From Xestospongia bergquistia (taxonomy: Eukaryota > Porifera > Demospongiae > Haplosclerida > Petrosiidae): a DNA stretch of 64,000 bases. The DNA lies in NCBI GenBank assembly GCA_963965975.1, contig OZ014414.1:4873501-4937500 (forward strand), written 5' to 3'. The notes under the pieces are model-generated. The model was given only the letters and a program-made list of their open reading frames with translations, searched no databases and had not been told where the DNA came from. Of this stretch, positions 38,829 to 50,411 are shown in pieces; position 1 is the stretch's first letter; every line of letters begins with the position of its first letter. The position numbers were made by a program, and so were the translations under genes.

Positions 38829-39207
38829 CTCCACTCTTTGGTCCCTGATTATAATATATCTTCTTTTTCTTTCTTTGAGAAAACTTTGATAAAAGTCCTA
38901 AATTTGTAAGACCAGGAAAATAAAAATGAGATGCAAAGAACATTAATGTTGAAAAGGTACGAGTAGAAGGCAATGCGATTGCTTTACCAAGTGTCAAAGC
39001 TTGCTCAGTTGTGGCAGGACAATGTTTTGGTAATAAATGTTTGTGGTTTAATTTTTTGAAAATTGCACACAACAATAGACACTATGACACATGAAACTTG
39101 CCAGATGGAATACTAAAGTCATTAGGTGAGTAGTTAACTGACCTTTTCTTCTATTTTTTTCTTCCATAGCTACTGACACAACATATGATTCTCTTAGTAC
39201 TTCTCTC
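38829..39207 (-). CDS. SH3 end and HOOK linker exons of the MAGUK
   Basis: Exon 39207-39143 continues the SH3 end (REVLRESYVV) into an acidic/basic linker (EEKNRRK). It joins in phase to exon 38897-38829, which encodes LLSKFSQRKKKKIYYNQ. The polybasic HOOK region between SH3 and kinase domain typically binds membrane lipids or protein 4.1-type partners. The C-terminal end of this exon, PKSGG, joins directly to the P-loop exon and so skips the expected 20-25 residue segment. Confidence 0.65.
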
Positions 39208-39256
39208 CTATAGGAACAAAGTAGGACCATCATGATATTAACTTATACTATTATAC

Positions 39257-39400
39257 TTTTGTTGAAGATGTCTTGCAGGAATTAAACCAGGAAGAGATTC
39301 ACCTCCATCATCAAAAATTTTACGTGCTTTGCTCAGCATCACAGCCTTTCAATAACTTGCCAACATAAACAGCATCTCCTTGTTTATAGATGGTACAACC
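39257..39400 (-). pseudogene. Fused PDZ-to-SH3 exon of the MAGUK
   Basis: The first half reads GCTIYKQGDAVYVGKLLKG then CDAEQS, the carboxylate-binding half of a PDZ domain (the usual form is GATI....V.VGRIxxGGAAEKSG). After a +1 frame change, the same exon continues with RKIFDDGGESLPGLIPARHL, the end of an SH3 domain. The second half of PDZ and the first half of SH3, about 100 residues, are missing at one point. That is a deletion scar, not a normal domain border. Confidence 0.6.
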
Positions 39401-39499
39401 CTGTAATTATGGCATATTAATAAAGAAGATGGGAAGTAAATACAATAAAACGTCTAGGTTAAATGAAACCAACTCTTACATGCAGTTAAACTTAATAAA

Positions 39500-39731
39500 G
39501 GTCTGTTACTTCTCTCTAATAGACAATAGTTGCATTTCCCTTTCTACTGTTGGGTTTTTCTTGACTGAGAGGGGCTTCTTGAGATACATAAAGAGTAGGA
39601 TCATGAAGATTTTGAGCTGAGTGAAATAGAATGATGTCTTCTTTGTCTTGAGCTGAGTTAGGGAAGTATGTCGAAGGAACATAGAGATCTTGTGTGGCAA
39701 TTAAATTTTTATCATGACAGAACAAAGTTGC
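39500..39731 (-). CDS. L27-end/linker exon of the MAGUK
   Basis: Opens at 39731 after a splice acceptor whose pyrimidine tract is a (CT)n microsatellite. The first residues, ATLFCHDKNLIATQDLYVP, resemble the end of an L27 domain (a LxxxHDxVAxxxYxPxLP-like pattern). A low-complexity linker rich in Ser, Gln and Asp follows. In a second frame near 39522-39500 the segment LLERSNRPL matches the start of a PDZ domain, so one base appears lost before it. No clean donor is visible. The L27 heterodimerisation helices themselves would lie further right and were not found. Confidence 0.45.
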
Positions 39732-39733
39732 CT

Positions 39734-39768
<35 letters not shown>
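39734..39768. repeat. (GA)n microsatellite serving as a minus-strand pyrimidine tract
   Basis: About 14 GA dinucleotides on the plus strand. On the minus strand this is (CT)n directly followed by AG, forming the acceptor of the 39731 exon. Confidence 0.85.
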
Positions 39769-39929
39769 CTTTTTAAAGTGGATTTCACAAGAAAACACCT
39801 CAAACAGTTAGCATTACTACATGTACATAAATATCAAAAAGTTGTGCATATAGTAGACCTGAACATTAGGTTTCCGAAGCAATCTCCATAATTCTTTTGA
39901 TTCTCTACTTTCTATGTGATTAGACTCCT

Positions 39930-41760
39930 CATTTTCTTTCTATCTCTATCTCTCTTTTTCTCACTCTCACAATCTCTCTCCTGATCAGTCTCTATTTGTC
40001 TTTCTCCCTATCTCACACACAGATTTTCTCAGAGTTTCTGCTTGGCTATCTCTCTGTGCCTATGTCTCTCTTATTTTAGGAATCTCTCTCTCACAGTCTA
40101 TCTCTTGGAGTGTCTCTCTTTTATGTTCTCCCACTCACACAGTCTCTCTATTTCCCTACATCCATGTCATCCTCTCACATAAAAACACAAACATCCTCAG
40201 AGTTTCTCTATCTCTCTCTCTCAAAATCTCTTTCTCTCAGTCAAAGTATCTCTCACACCCTCCTTTCTCACACACACTTTCATAGTCTCTGAATATCTTT
40301 ATCAGACAATCTCTGTTAGAGTTTCTATCTCATAGTCTGTCACTCTCACAGTCTCTCTCTCTCTCACTCTCTGAATCCCTATCCCTCTCTCTCTATCTCA
40401 TAGTCGATCACTCTCAGAGTCCCTTCTTTCTCTATTAAACAGAGACATACACTATCAAATTCTTTCACTTTTTCTCTCTCTCACTCTCTCACTTTAGAAG
40501 TCTCTCTCTCATACTCACAAACACAGATTCTCTCAGTCTATCTGTCTCTCCTTCCTTTACTTTAGAACTCTCTCTCTTAGAGTCTCACATTCCTTATCAA
40601 TTCTCTGTATCTCTCTCTTATTATACTCTATCTGTCTGTGTCTCTCCCTCTCTCTCTCACTCACACACACACACACATGCACACACACACACTCTCAGAG
40701 TCTCAATCTGTCTGTATGTGTTAGTATGTGTGTGTCTCTCTCTCATATGGTGTCACACATAGAGCCTTTCTCTAGCACACTCATACTCACATTCTCTCAC
40801 TCTTTCTCTCTCTCTCACTTTCACTTTCTCTGTCACAGAAACATTAATAGAGTCTCCCATTCATTCTCTGTCTCTCTCTCTTTCTCTCTATCCTCCCTCA
40901 CAACAGAAGTCCTCCCTCACTCTCCCAATATCTTTCAGAGTATCTCTCTCTCTTTCATAGTATTTCACTGTCAGAGTCTCTCTTTCATTTACAAACACAC
41001 ACTCTTAGATTCTGTCAGTCTTTCTCCTTGTCTCTCTCGCCCCTCACAATAGGATTATCTCTCTATATCACTCTCGGAGTCTCTATGTCTCTCATTCTCT
41101 CATTTTAAAAATGTCTCTCTCTCCTTATTATTTTGTATATCTCTTTCTCTTTCACTTATTTCCTCTCTGTACTCTCTGTCCCTTTCTCTCACCCATGCAC
41201 AGAGACTGTCAGAGTCTTTCCCTGTCTCTCTTTCTCTGTCTCTTTCTCTCTGTCTATATCTCTTTCTTTCTCTTACTCTCTCTCTCTCTCATAGTTTATC
41301 ACTGTTAGAGTGCCTCTTACACACACACACAAATACACACACTCTCAGAGTCTGTCAGTCTCTCTCTGTGTCCCCTTCCTCAGTTTATTCTCTCTCTCTT
41401 TCTTTCAGAGTCTCCCTCTCTCTCTCTATCAGTCTCTATTTCTCTTTCTTTCTCTCTTATTTTCTCTTTGTCTGTCTGTCCCTCTCTCTCTCACACACAC
41501 ACACACACAGATTCACAGTCTTTCCACTTTCTCATGCACCCGCACTTCCAGTTCCTTTAATTCCTTTTCTCTCTCTCTTTTTCTCACTCACACACTCATG
41601 TCTCTCAGTCTTTCTTGCTCTCTTTCTCTTCTCCCACACATTAGGAGTCTCTCTCTCACACTCGCTATCTCTCAATCTATTTCTTTTCAGAGTCTCTAGC
41701 TTCTCTTATTCTTGTAGTACCTTCACAGAACAAAATACTCTCTCATTCTTTTAACTTATT
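39930..41760. repeat. 1.8-kb pyrimidine-rich low-complexity region (CT and CA tracts)
   Basis: The plus strand is almost continuously 'tctctctc', interrupted by 'cacacacaca' tracts and a recurring phrase 'actctcagagtctgtcagt'. The phrase recurs at irregular intervals, so the region looks like an expanded and drifted minisatellite, not a plain dinucleotide repeat. Long frames on the plus strand here (Ser/Leu-only, 40726-41052 and 41310-41754) are artefacts of composition. Such tracts can form triplex (H-) DNA. Confidence 0.9.
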
Positions 41761-42000
41761 ATACACGAAATTATTAATTATACACAAAATTATCCGTTAT
41801 GGATCATCTCAAACTGAGACAGCTAATGAGCTTGCCACTCTGAGGACTAATTAATTGTACTTAATGATAAGGGTTAGTCTTCTCAATGGAGGATTTGGTA
41901 AACTAAGTCAAGAGATAGAAGATTCTTAAATGATAGTTTGTATGGCTACGTATACATATGGTGAGGGAACCCTACTGATAATCCTGCAAAATTTACAGTT
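41761..42000. other. Short unique spacer
   Basis: AT-rich sequence between the pyrimidine tract and the second block of satellite-1. I see no gene or repeat. Confidence 0.4.
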
Positions 42001-42655
42001 GGTTTAGAAGAAAGTTGTACTATTTAATAAGTCAACTTACAGTAGTCATCAGTTAATGTAGATTAGATCATAAATATATTATAGTGACAAAAGGGTCAGT
42101 AGTATTTTACTTATAACACAGTATAAGTATTATGATACAGCTGTCATCATTCCCAGCACTCAACTAGAACATGTTGCAACTAGAGAATAAAAACAACTAG
42201 AGAAAAAAAATGGGCAATTAGAATTAATGATATATAAAAAATCAATCTTACATAGAGTAGTTATTAGAGAACTTCACTACATCATCTCCAGTCTAGTCAT
42301 ATATAGTATATCATAGGACTATACTATATCTAGATCACCACATGTTGATGTAGAATAAATTACTATTATAATAGAAGAGAACAAATAGTAAAAACATTTA
42401 TTTAATATAAGTGTTTCTATTAACTTACTAGAAGTAGGACAATCATCTCCAATAGACCAGTCAGTAAATAGACCAATTCTACTCTTACCTAAAAAAAGGT
42501 ATCATTTAAATTGTTGAGTTTATAACTCTCAATTAGTTGATGGTCATCTCCAGTAGAAAACAGTCCTACTATAAAATGAAAAATACTTATTATAACAGAG
42601 CAATATTAATTATTAGAAATTGACAAGAGTATGTTGTATATTAAATTACTTAATA
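42001..42655. repeat. Satellite-1, short unit of the second block
   Basis: The same blocks as in the 30-kb array begin abruptly at about 42005 ('gaaagttgtactatttaata'). The marker is near 42430. Orientation is the same as in the main array, 11 kb away. Confidence 0.88.
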
Positions 42656-44345
42656 ATTCTAGTGTACAACAGTCCATGTCACTTATTAGGGATAAAGAGA
42701 AGAAGAGCCTAGACTTCACAAACACCAGTTAATAAAATGTAACCCTTCCAGACCACCACAAACCTAACCTTCAAAACCAAGAAAGATACCAGTAATACAA
42801 TGACAACAAGATGTCAACATTAATTTACAAAAAATTATAAAGGGAGTTAAATAATTCAGGCTTATACAGCACACATAAGGGATAAATATGCAACACACTC
42901 AATGGTTAACAATTACGAAACAGAAGGAATTAAATTATTCAGGATTATAAAGCACACATAATGGGATAAATTATGAAATGGAGGGTTAAATAATTCAAGA
43001 TTATACGACACACACAAGGACACAACACACTCAATGGTCAACAATTAAAAACAGAAGGGGTTAAATTATTCAGGCTTATATGACGCACACAAGGGGTTAA
43101 ATAATTCAGGATTACACAACACAAAGGGAGTTAATATGGCAGACATAAGTTAGAGAACATTATGACACAGTAACAGACACACACAAAGGGATTAAAATAA
43201 ATATGGAAGGGTCTGACGTCAGGTTTAATATCAAGAGAAAGGGTCACCATTATACAGTAATAGACACACACAAAGGGATTAAAATAAATATGGAAGGTCT
43301 GACATCAGGTTTAGTATCAAGAGAAAGGGTCATCGTTATACATCAATAACACATAGAAGGTTATACAGGGAGAGTTTGTATATAGATACACAAAAGACAA
43401 AGATGAATGAGATGTGAGGTACCACAAGACAAGGAATAGGATACAGTATTAGAAAGTATTGACAAAATAACATACAAACAGTTCTTCCATGTCCAAATCC
43501 GCCTATTAATACCCCAGACTCATCAACCACACATTATGATGTCCATATACACAACCCACAAACTGATCCCTGACCATACTCAACACACAAAGACTGTCAA
43601 CCTCAAGAACCAAGATAAAGAGCCACAACCAGCAATGTTGAATATTTTTCCAGACCCATGAACACTTATTGATGTCCACACAGTGTTAGTAGTAGATAAA
43701 CTAATTAAAGGCGACCAAAACAGTTTATAATTGTACTATATATAGTGTAACTATTCATATACAACCATTATCTCTATCACCATCTCAATCATCACAATCA
43801 CCATCTCCATCACCATCTCAATCATCGTCTCCATCATCGTCTCCTTCATCGTCTCCACCATCTCAGTACACTCAACTTGAACATCACTACAGAATGAAAA
43901 GTTTAACACAAGGTATATAAAGATCAATCTTACATAGAGTGATTATTAGAAAACATCACTGCATCACCTCCAGTCCAGTCTAGTCATGCATAGAGTTAAT
44001 GATACGCCTATATAATAGACTAAAGTCCATCTAAAAATTATTAAAATACATGTTTAGTAAAGAAATGTCCATATTATTATAACAGATAACTTACATTAGT
44101 CATCAGTTAATGTACATAACATCATCATTACCAGTGACATTAACCTTTCTATCCTATTATAGAACATTGAGGTTCATTTAGTAGACATTGTATTATTTAA
44201 TAATTCAACTTACAGTACGTATATTAACAATTGTTATCAGATCATATCTTAGTTTATTGATAGACCTACTAAATGTAACAGAATTTGTTTTGTTCTAACA
44301 TTGTTCTTACTATACAACTCACAACCGTTAGAACATTATATCATT
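42655..44345. repeat. Satellite-1 long unit 8
   Basis: TGACGTCA is at 43214, with a TGACATCA variant near 43300. The CATCWC tract is at about 43765-43870. It has all the blocks of the other long units in the same order, but with more small changes (for example 'aattaaaggcgaccaaaac'). Confidence 0.88.
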
Positions 44346-44950
44346 ACACTACAGAACAAGTAGTTAGTAAATTAGTAATTTTATATAGATATGACTTATA
44401 TAGTATATCAAAGACTACACTAAATCTAGATCATATGTTGATGTAGAATAAATTACTATTATAATGGAAGAGAATAAATAGTAAAAACAATTATTTAATA
44501 AGTTTTCTATTAACTAACTAGAAGAAAAACACTCATCTCTAATAGATCAGCAAACAGACCTATTCTATCCTAAAGGTAGGTATTATTTAAATTGAGTTTA
44601 TTACTCTCAATTACTTGATCATCTCCAGTAGAAAACAGTCCTACTATAAAATGAAAAATACTTATTATAACAGAGCAATAATAATTATTATAAATTGACA
44701 AGAGTCTGTTGTATATTAAAATTACTTAGTTGTTAGGGATAAAGAGAAGAGTTTATATTTCATAGACATCTGCTATAAAACCTAACCATCAAACCCTCCA
44801 GGCTGATACAAACCATAAATGAAAACTTACCAAAAGCCCTGATGCCAATGAACAGGATATGAAAAATTCTAGATGCCATACTGAATTAAATTTTTAGATG
44901 CCAGTAAAAAATTTTGAAGTAAAATTTTAGATGTCAGTAAGAGAACTGGA
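44346..44950. repeat. Satellite-1, diverged terminal short unit
   Basis: The marker near 44520 is altered ('actaactagaagaaaaacac'). The unit is visibly more diverged than internal ones, as expected for an array edge that escapes homogenisation. Confidence 0.8.
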
Positions 44951-45090
44951 GTATAGAGATTAGTGTTGCCATAGTAAGTAAGTACAGTTTTAGTTTTAGT
45001 TATAGTAATTTACTAAATTGATCATAATTTTAGTTAGTAAATGAATTTTAGTTGTAGTTATAGTTAGCATAATTGTTTTTGTTAAAGTTT
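44951..45090. repeat. AT-rich 'agttttagttatag' minisatellite
   Basis: Repeats of 'ttagttttagttatagt'. A second stretch follows the hAT fragment at about 45296-45430, and the same kind is present in copy 1 at 31285-31425. Confidence 0.7.
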
Positions 45091-45251
45091 AGTTGTTTGC
45101 TCAAAACTGATCGGCTTGGGACTTTGTACGACATATCTAGTTTATGCACTAAATCCTTGAACTCCTGGCTTTCAACAATGCTATATGGCACACTTGTGCT
45201 TCCTATGAAAATTGCCAGCTTTTTGGTAATCTTATATTTTTCACTCTTCAC
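45048..45251 (-). pseudogene. hAT-family (ZBED-type) transposase fragment
   Basis: The minus strand reads KITKKLAIFIGSTSVPYSIV, ESQEFKDLVHKLDMSYKVPS and RSVLSKQL. This is the conserved segment after the BED zinc finger in animal hAT transposases (a 'la.fi....lP...VE...F..L...L.p.Y.vPSR..l' pattern). About 55 residues remain of a protein normally over 600 long. The zinc finger and the RNase-H-like catalytic core are absent. The right end of the fragment overlaps the dispersed 1.7-kb repeat, so the repeat may have derived from this transposon. Confidence 0.65.
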
Positions 45252-46869
45252 ATCAATTTGTGTAAAATTTAATGTTTACTAAAATGTCCGAGAATGTTAG
45301 TTTTAGTTATAATTAAAGTAAGTTGTGCGAAATAGATTTAGTTGTTTTTAGTTATAGTTAACTAAAAAGATTTAGGCTTACTAAAATGCATTTTAGTTTT
45401 AGTTACAGTTAACTAAAACAACACTAATAGAGACGTTAGTAAAAGAATTAGAGTAAACTTTTAGATGCCAGTAAAAGAACTAGAGTATAGAGATGTCAGT
45501 AAAAGAAGTAAAATTTTAGATGCTAGTAAGAGAACTGGAGTAAAATTATAGACTCCAGTAAAAATACTGATACAAGCATTATCTAGTAGAAAACAATATT
45601 GGAATATGTAGGAATAATATACAACAACCACACAAGACAGCAGGAACAAGAATAGAAGGTTGGAATATGTAGGTGTCATACTGTGATAGGGTTACCAAAA
45701 GGTGTGTGTATGTAAATGGATTAACAAAGAATAAGCCACATATATGCTATGTTGACCACAAGAGTTATAACACTTGCTTTATATAACACAACAATAGATA
45801 GTATAATGGTCACTGAACACAACAAGACTTGGATCATTAGATATTGCAATGATTTAGCTTCTATATGATATGATGGTACAATATAAGACCAAAGTGACAA
45901 GACATCTAAAACTATGTAAAGTGTCTATCATAAAAATGTATGATAGAAATTATTAATATGTTAATTTTTAAAGGTTACTTTTAAAGTTGATCTCAAAAGC
46001 TTGCACAAACTACAATTATTAATACATACAGGACTTGTACTACTCTAGTTATTTAGTCGACATGTATTACACCAAAACATTACAATAGGGTTGTGAACAT
46101 GTTCTAAAATTAGACTATTGGACCCACAGAGTTCATGTACTTAGCAGGGAGGCTCCGCTAATAATTATAGTTAACAAGATGACTTCTCATTAGCTAGACT
46201 GTGGTTATAAGCTACAACCAAGAAGAAAGCTAGCCTGCTATATCAAAACTGCTGGTATGAGTAAGCTTCATATTCTATCGAAGTGCTTATATATTCCAGG
46301 CTTCAAATCTGGTTCTTAATGTGAAGTACAGCAACTCGGCTTGTCAGCTAGCTGCCAGGACCTTCTAACTTAAAAGCTTCATGCTTATTGTCAGCTATAG
46401 CATTCATGAAAAGTTACTCAGTACTCAGAACCTATCTATCTGGGAGAGATTTGCACTAGCCATTTAGTTGTGTTTAGGACAGAAAAATCCTCTCTACGTA
46501 TACTCTGAATAATCAATATAACAGCTTTCTGTACAATTCTACCTCAGATCAATGCTACACTGCATAGGCCAACTAAATATTGACTTAAACTGAGGTAGAA
46601 CTAAACTTACTATAGAATAAGGCAGAATCAACAGATCAAAGGGTATCTAGTCATAAAGTAGCTAGAAGAGGTATTAAGTATGTGAAACAACAGCAACTCT
46701 CTGGGCCAAACAAAGCTATGAAATATCTGAATTAGGCTTTCCACATATACACATGGCGTATGTTTACTCTGACTTGAATACTTTCTCTGCTTGTGTACAT
46801 GCTGGAACAAAGCGTACTTTTTGTCATTGCTCTTGAGTTGACTGTAATGTTTTTCTGCATTAGAGGTGA
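45166..46869. mobile_element. 1.7-kb dispersed repeat, copy 2
   Basis: Same orientation and almost the same sequence as 31161-32849, with a small insertion near 46375 ('aaaagcttcatgcttattg') and scattered substitutions. Its right end (…gaggtgaacga) abuts the Ty3/gypsy fragment exactly. The right arm of its inner 13-bp inverted repeat carries a mismatch here. Confidence 0.75.
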
Positions 46870-47345
46870 ACGAAATGATCAGTCCTCAATATAAATTCTT
46901 TACCTAGCAAGTAAGGGCAGAATAAAATGAACAACAGCTAATAGATCTCGTCTGGTGACACAGTAACGTTTCTCATGTTTACCCAGTAGTTGACTGGGAT
47001 ATGCAATAACTTTTTCACTTCCATCCTCTTGTTCCTGCGAGAGGACAGGGGATGAAGTCAGCTTTGTTCAGCTCACATTCGCTTGTCCAGTTAAAGGAAG
47101 TAGATCTCTCTGCTAACTTGTGCAAAGGCCTAGCAATTGTAGCAAATTTTTTAATGAATCTTCTGTAGTACCCAGCAAGACCAGAAATTGTTGAACTTCC
47201 TTCTTGGAGGAAGAGGTTGGCCAATTAGTTATCTTCTCGGTTTTCGATGGATCACTAGCAATTCCATTTGCTGAGACTATATGTCCAAGATACTGGACTT
47301 CTTGTTTGAAGAAGTTACATTTGGTTGTTTTTAGCTTTAACACAA
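46868..47345 (-). mobile_element. Ty3/gypsy retrotransposon fragment (RT end and RNase H)
   Basis: Read leftwards from 47345, three frames in succession give the end of a reverse transcriptase (KTTKCNFFKQEVQYLGHIVS), the connection segment (AGYYRRFIKKFATIARPLHK) and an RNase H start (VIAYPSQLLGKHEKRYCVT, then RRDLLAVV), ending near LRTDH. These are hallmarks of Ty3/gypsy pol. The frame changes at about 47,200, 47,050 and 46,910, so the fragment is dead. It has no integrase, gag or LTR. It is bounded on the left by the dispersed repeat and on the right by satellite-2. Confidence 0.8.
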
Positions 47346-49650
47346 ACTGATATCTGATCTAGCACTGAGATCTGATTTACTCATGCTGATATATCATCTA
47401 CTACACACTGACATTAACATGATTCTTATGAGTCTTAACACTGATAGCTGATTTAACATCGAGATCCGATTTACTCTTGTTGTTATCTGATCTACTACAC
47501 ACTTATATCGAAATGATTATCAACACTGATACCTGATCTAACGTCTGTAGATACCTGATCTACTACACATTGACATCAAGATAATTCTTATCACTGTTAT
47601 CTCATCTGACACTATGATATCTGATCTAACACTGAGATGTGATTACTAATGTTGATATTTGATCTACTGCAAACAGACATCAACATGATTCTTAACACTA
47701 ACATCTGATTTAACACAAACAGATATCTGATCTAACACTGATTTACTCATGTTGATGTATCATCTACTACACACTGACATTAACATGATTCTTGTGATTC
47801 CTAACACTAATACCTGATTTAACACCGAGATCTGATTTACTCTTGATTTCTGATCTACCACACAGTGACATCAACATGATTCTTAATACTGATATCTCAT
47901 CTGACACTGACTATGACATCTAATCTAACACTGAGATCTGATTTACTCATGTTGATATCTGATCTACTGCAAACAGACATCATGATTCTTAATACTAACA
48001 TCTGATCTAACACAGATCTGATTTACTCATGTTAATATATGATCTACTACACACTGACATCAACATGATTCTTAACACTGATACCTGATCTAACAACTGT
48101 TGATATCTGATCTACTACACAGAGATCAACACGATTCTTAACACTAACATCTCATGATACCTGATCTAACACTGAGATCTGGTTTACTCAAATCATCTAC
48201 TACACACTGACATTAACATTCTTATGATTCCTAACACTGATACCTCATTTAACACCGAGATCTGATTTACTCTTGATTTCTGATCTACTACACACTGACA
48301 TCAACATGATTCTTAACACTGATACCTGCTGTAACACTGGTTGATATCTTATCTATTATTCACTGACATTAACATGATTCTTAACACTGATATCTCATCT
48401 AACATCTGTTTAAATTTGATCTACTACACACTGATATGAACATGATTCTTAAGACTGATATCTTATCTTACACTATGATATCTGATCTACTGCAAACAGA
48501 CATCAAGATGATTCTTAATACTAACATCTGATGTAACACTGAGATCCGATTTATTGATGTTGATATATGATCTACACACTGACATCGAAATGAATCTTAA
48601 CTGATACCTAATCAACGTCTGTTAATATCTGATCTACTACACGCTGACATCAACATGATTATTAACACTGATATCTTATTTGACACTGAGTATGATCTCA
48701 TCTAACACTGAGATCAGATTTACTCATGTTGATATCTGATCTACTACACATTAACATCAACATGATTCTTAAGACTGATACCTGATCTACCATCTGTTGA
48801 TATCAGATCTACTTCACACTACATCAACATGATTCTTAGGAATGATATCTCATCTGACACTGAGATCCGATTTACTCATTTTGGTATCTGATCAGACAAA
48901 ACAGACATCTAAACAGACATCAACATGATTCTTAACACTGATACCTGATCTAACATGTTTATATGTGATCTTCTACACAGTGGATCAACATGATTCTTAA
49001 CATTGATATCTCATCTGACACTGACTATGATATCTGATCTAACACTGAGATCTCATTCACTCATGTTGATATCTGATCTACTGCAAGCAGACATCAACAT
49101 GATCCATGTTTCTTAATACTAACATCTGAAATAACACTGACATCTGATTTACTCATGTTGATATATGATCTACTACACAGTGACATTAACATGACTCATA
49201 ACACTGATACCTGATCTAATACTAAGATCTGATTTACTCTTGTTGATATCTGATCTACTACACATTGACATCAACATGATTCTTAACACTGATACCTGAT
49301 CTAACATCTGTTGATATCTGATCTAGTACACATTGACATCAACATGATTGTTAACACTGATACCTGATCTAACATCTGTTGATATCTGATCTACTACACA
49401 CTGACATCAACATGTTTCTTAACACTGATATCTCATGTGACACTAACACTAATACCTGATCTAATACCAAGATCTGATTTACTCATGTTTATATCTGATC
49501 TACTACAAACAGGCATTAACATGATTTTTAACACTGATATCTGATTGTACACTGATACCGACATCTGATTTACTTATGTTGATATCTGATTTAGAAATGC
49601 TGATATCATATCTACTAATATTGATATCTAATTTAGTAAGATTATATACA
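47345..49650. repeat. Satellite-2, left block
   Basis: Tandem repeats built on a 68-bp core ('gttgatatctgatctactac', 'acactgacatcaacatgatt', 'cttaacactgatacctgatc'). Three exact 68-bp steps are visible at 49242, 49310 and 49378. Elsewhere the core is extended by 'aacactgagatctgatttac' and 'gacactgactatgatatc' blocks, giving higher-order units of about 100-180 bp. Palindromes GATATC and AGATCT recur in every unit. Confidence 0.9.
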
Positions 49651-49848
49651 AATGTAAAGTAAAGGAGTGTTGAAACTTGTATTGTAATGTGACAATTATT
49701 TCAATTTGTATAGTACAATGTAAATATTTATAACAAACAAAAACATATTCAGTATGTTCATTGTTATATTATTATTTTAAATTAGTATACTTTTTTAATC
49801 AATGAATTAGTAAAGAGAACATTCATGCAATACTATGATTCCACCTAC
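49651..49848. other. AT-rich spacer
   Basis: Unique AT-rich sequence between satellite-2 and the first exon of the gene island. Nothing else is seen. Confidence 0.4.
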
Positions 49849-49968
49849 CTCATAACTAGGAAGTAGTCTCGAACATTTAATAGAAAAAATGAAGGGTTTG
49901 TAGTATTCAAGGTAACTAATGAGGACGTTATCACAAATTATACTTTGCCCTATGTCATCTTCTGAGGT
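49849..49968 (-). CDS. Internal exon of an unidentified protein
   Basis: A 120-bp exon with an acceptor (CATTTAG) and a strong donor (GAG|GTAGGT), 40 codons in phase 0. It reads TSEDDIGQSIICDNVLISYL and then EYYKPFIFSIKCSRLLPSYE. The acceptor is preceded on the minus strand by CCATCCATCCATT repeats. The domain is not recognised. Other minus-strand exons to the right may belong to the same gene. Confidence 0.5.
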
Positions 49969-50411
49969 CTAAATGGATGGATAATAAAATGAATGGATAC
50001 ATGATAAAGGACAATGGATGGATAGTCTGTGATTGTCATAGTAAACTAATCAGTGAATATATGTAATAAGATAATTCACTATGATATGATTAGATCTGCT
50101 TTCTAAACCATGACTACGCAAGTTAAAGGAAATCTTTTCATACATTTTATGATTAGGTTTGCTTTCTAATGGTCACCACTACACATATATGACTAATATA
50201 CTAGGAGGCGGTGGCTAGCGTGCACGAGATTGTTAACTTATCTGATCTAATCACTAGTTTGCAATAAATGTGGTACTGGCTATGTGTATATTAAAAATAG
50301 TTTGTATTATTGTTGCTACAAGAGACTAATAAATCACTTGATATTTAGTGTTAATCATTTAAGTCAGGTGGTAGGAGAAGTGATAAACGGTCATGAAATA
50401 ATCAACATGTT

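Larger units (their letters stand above)
37395..39731 (-). pseudogene. MPP/PALS-type MAGUK (L27-PDZ-SH3-HOOK-guanylate kinase), internally deleted
   Basis: Seven exons read leftwards: 39731 to about 39500, 39400-39257, 39207-39143, 38897-38829, 38526-38446, 38401-38207, 38058-37888, and the terminal 37577-37395 with TAA at 37395-37397 (the first is only partly defined). Splice borders are canonical and the phases of the last six joins fit. The protein order is that of p55/PALS MAGUKs, membrane scaffolds of cell polarity and junctions. Damage: the PDZ and SH3 domains are fused with about 100 residues missing and a +1 shift, the first strand of the kinase-like domain is absent, and there is a frameshift in the 38401-38207 exon and another near 39520. 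Introns are 44, 49, 148, 245, 302 and 310 bp. This is more likely a decayed paralogue than a functional gene. Local assembly errors could explain single-base shifts but not the deletions. Confidence 0.7.

Noticed and set aside
40110..41754. Several plus-strand frames of 60-129 codons rich in Ser, Leu and Phe
   Set aside because: They are direct translations of the CT/CA low-complexity tract, overlap one another in different frames and have no domain.
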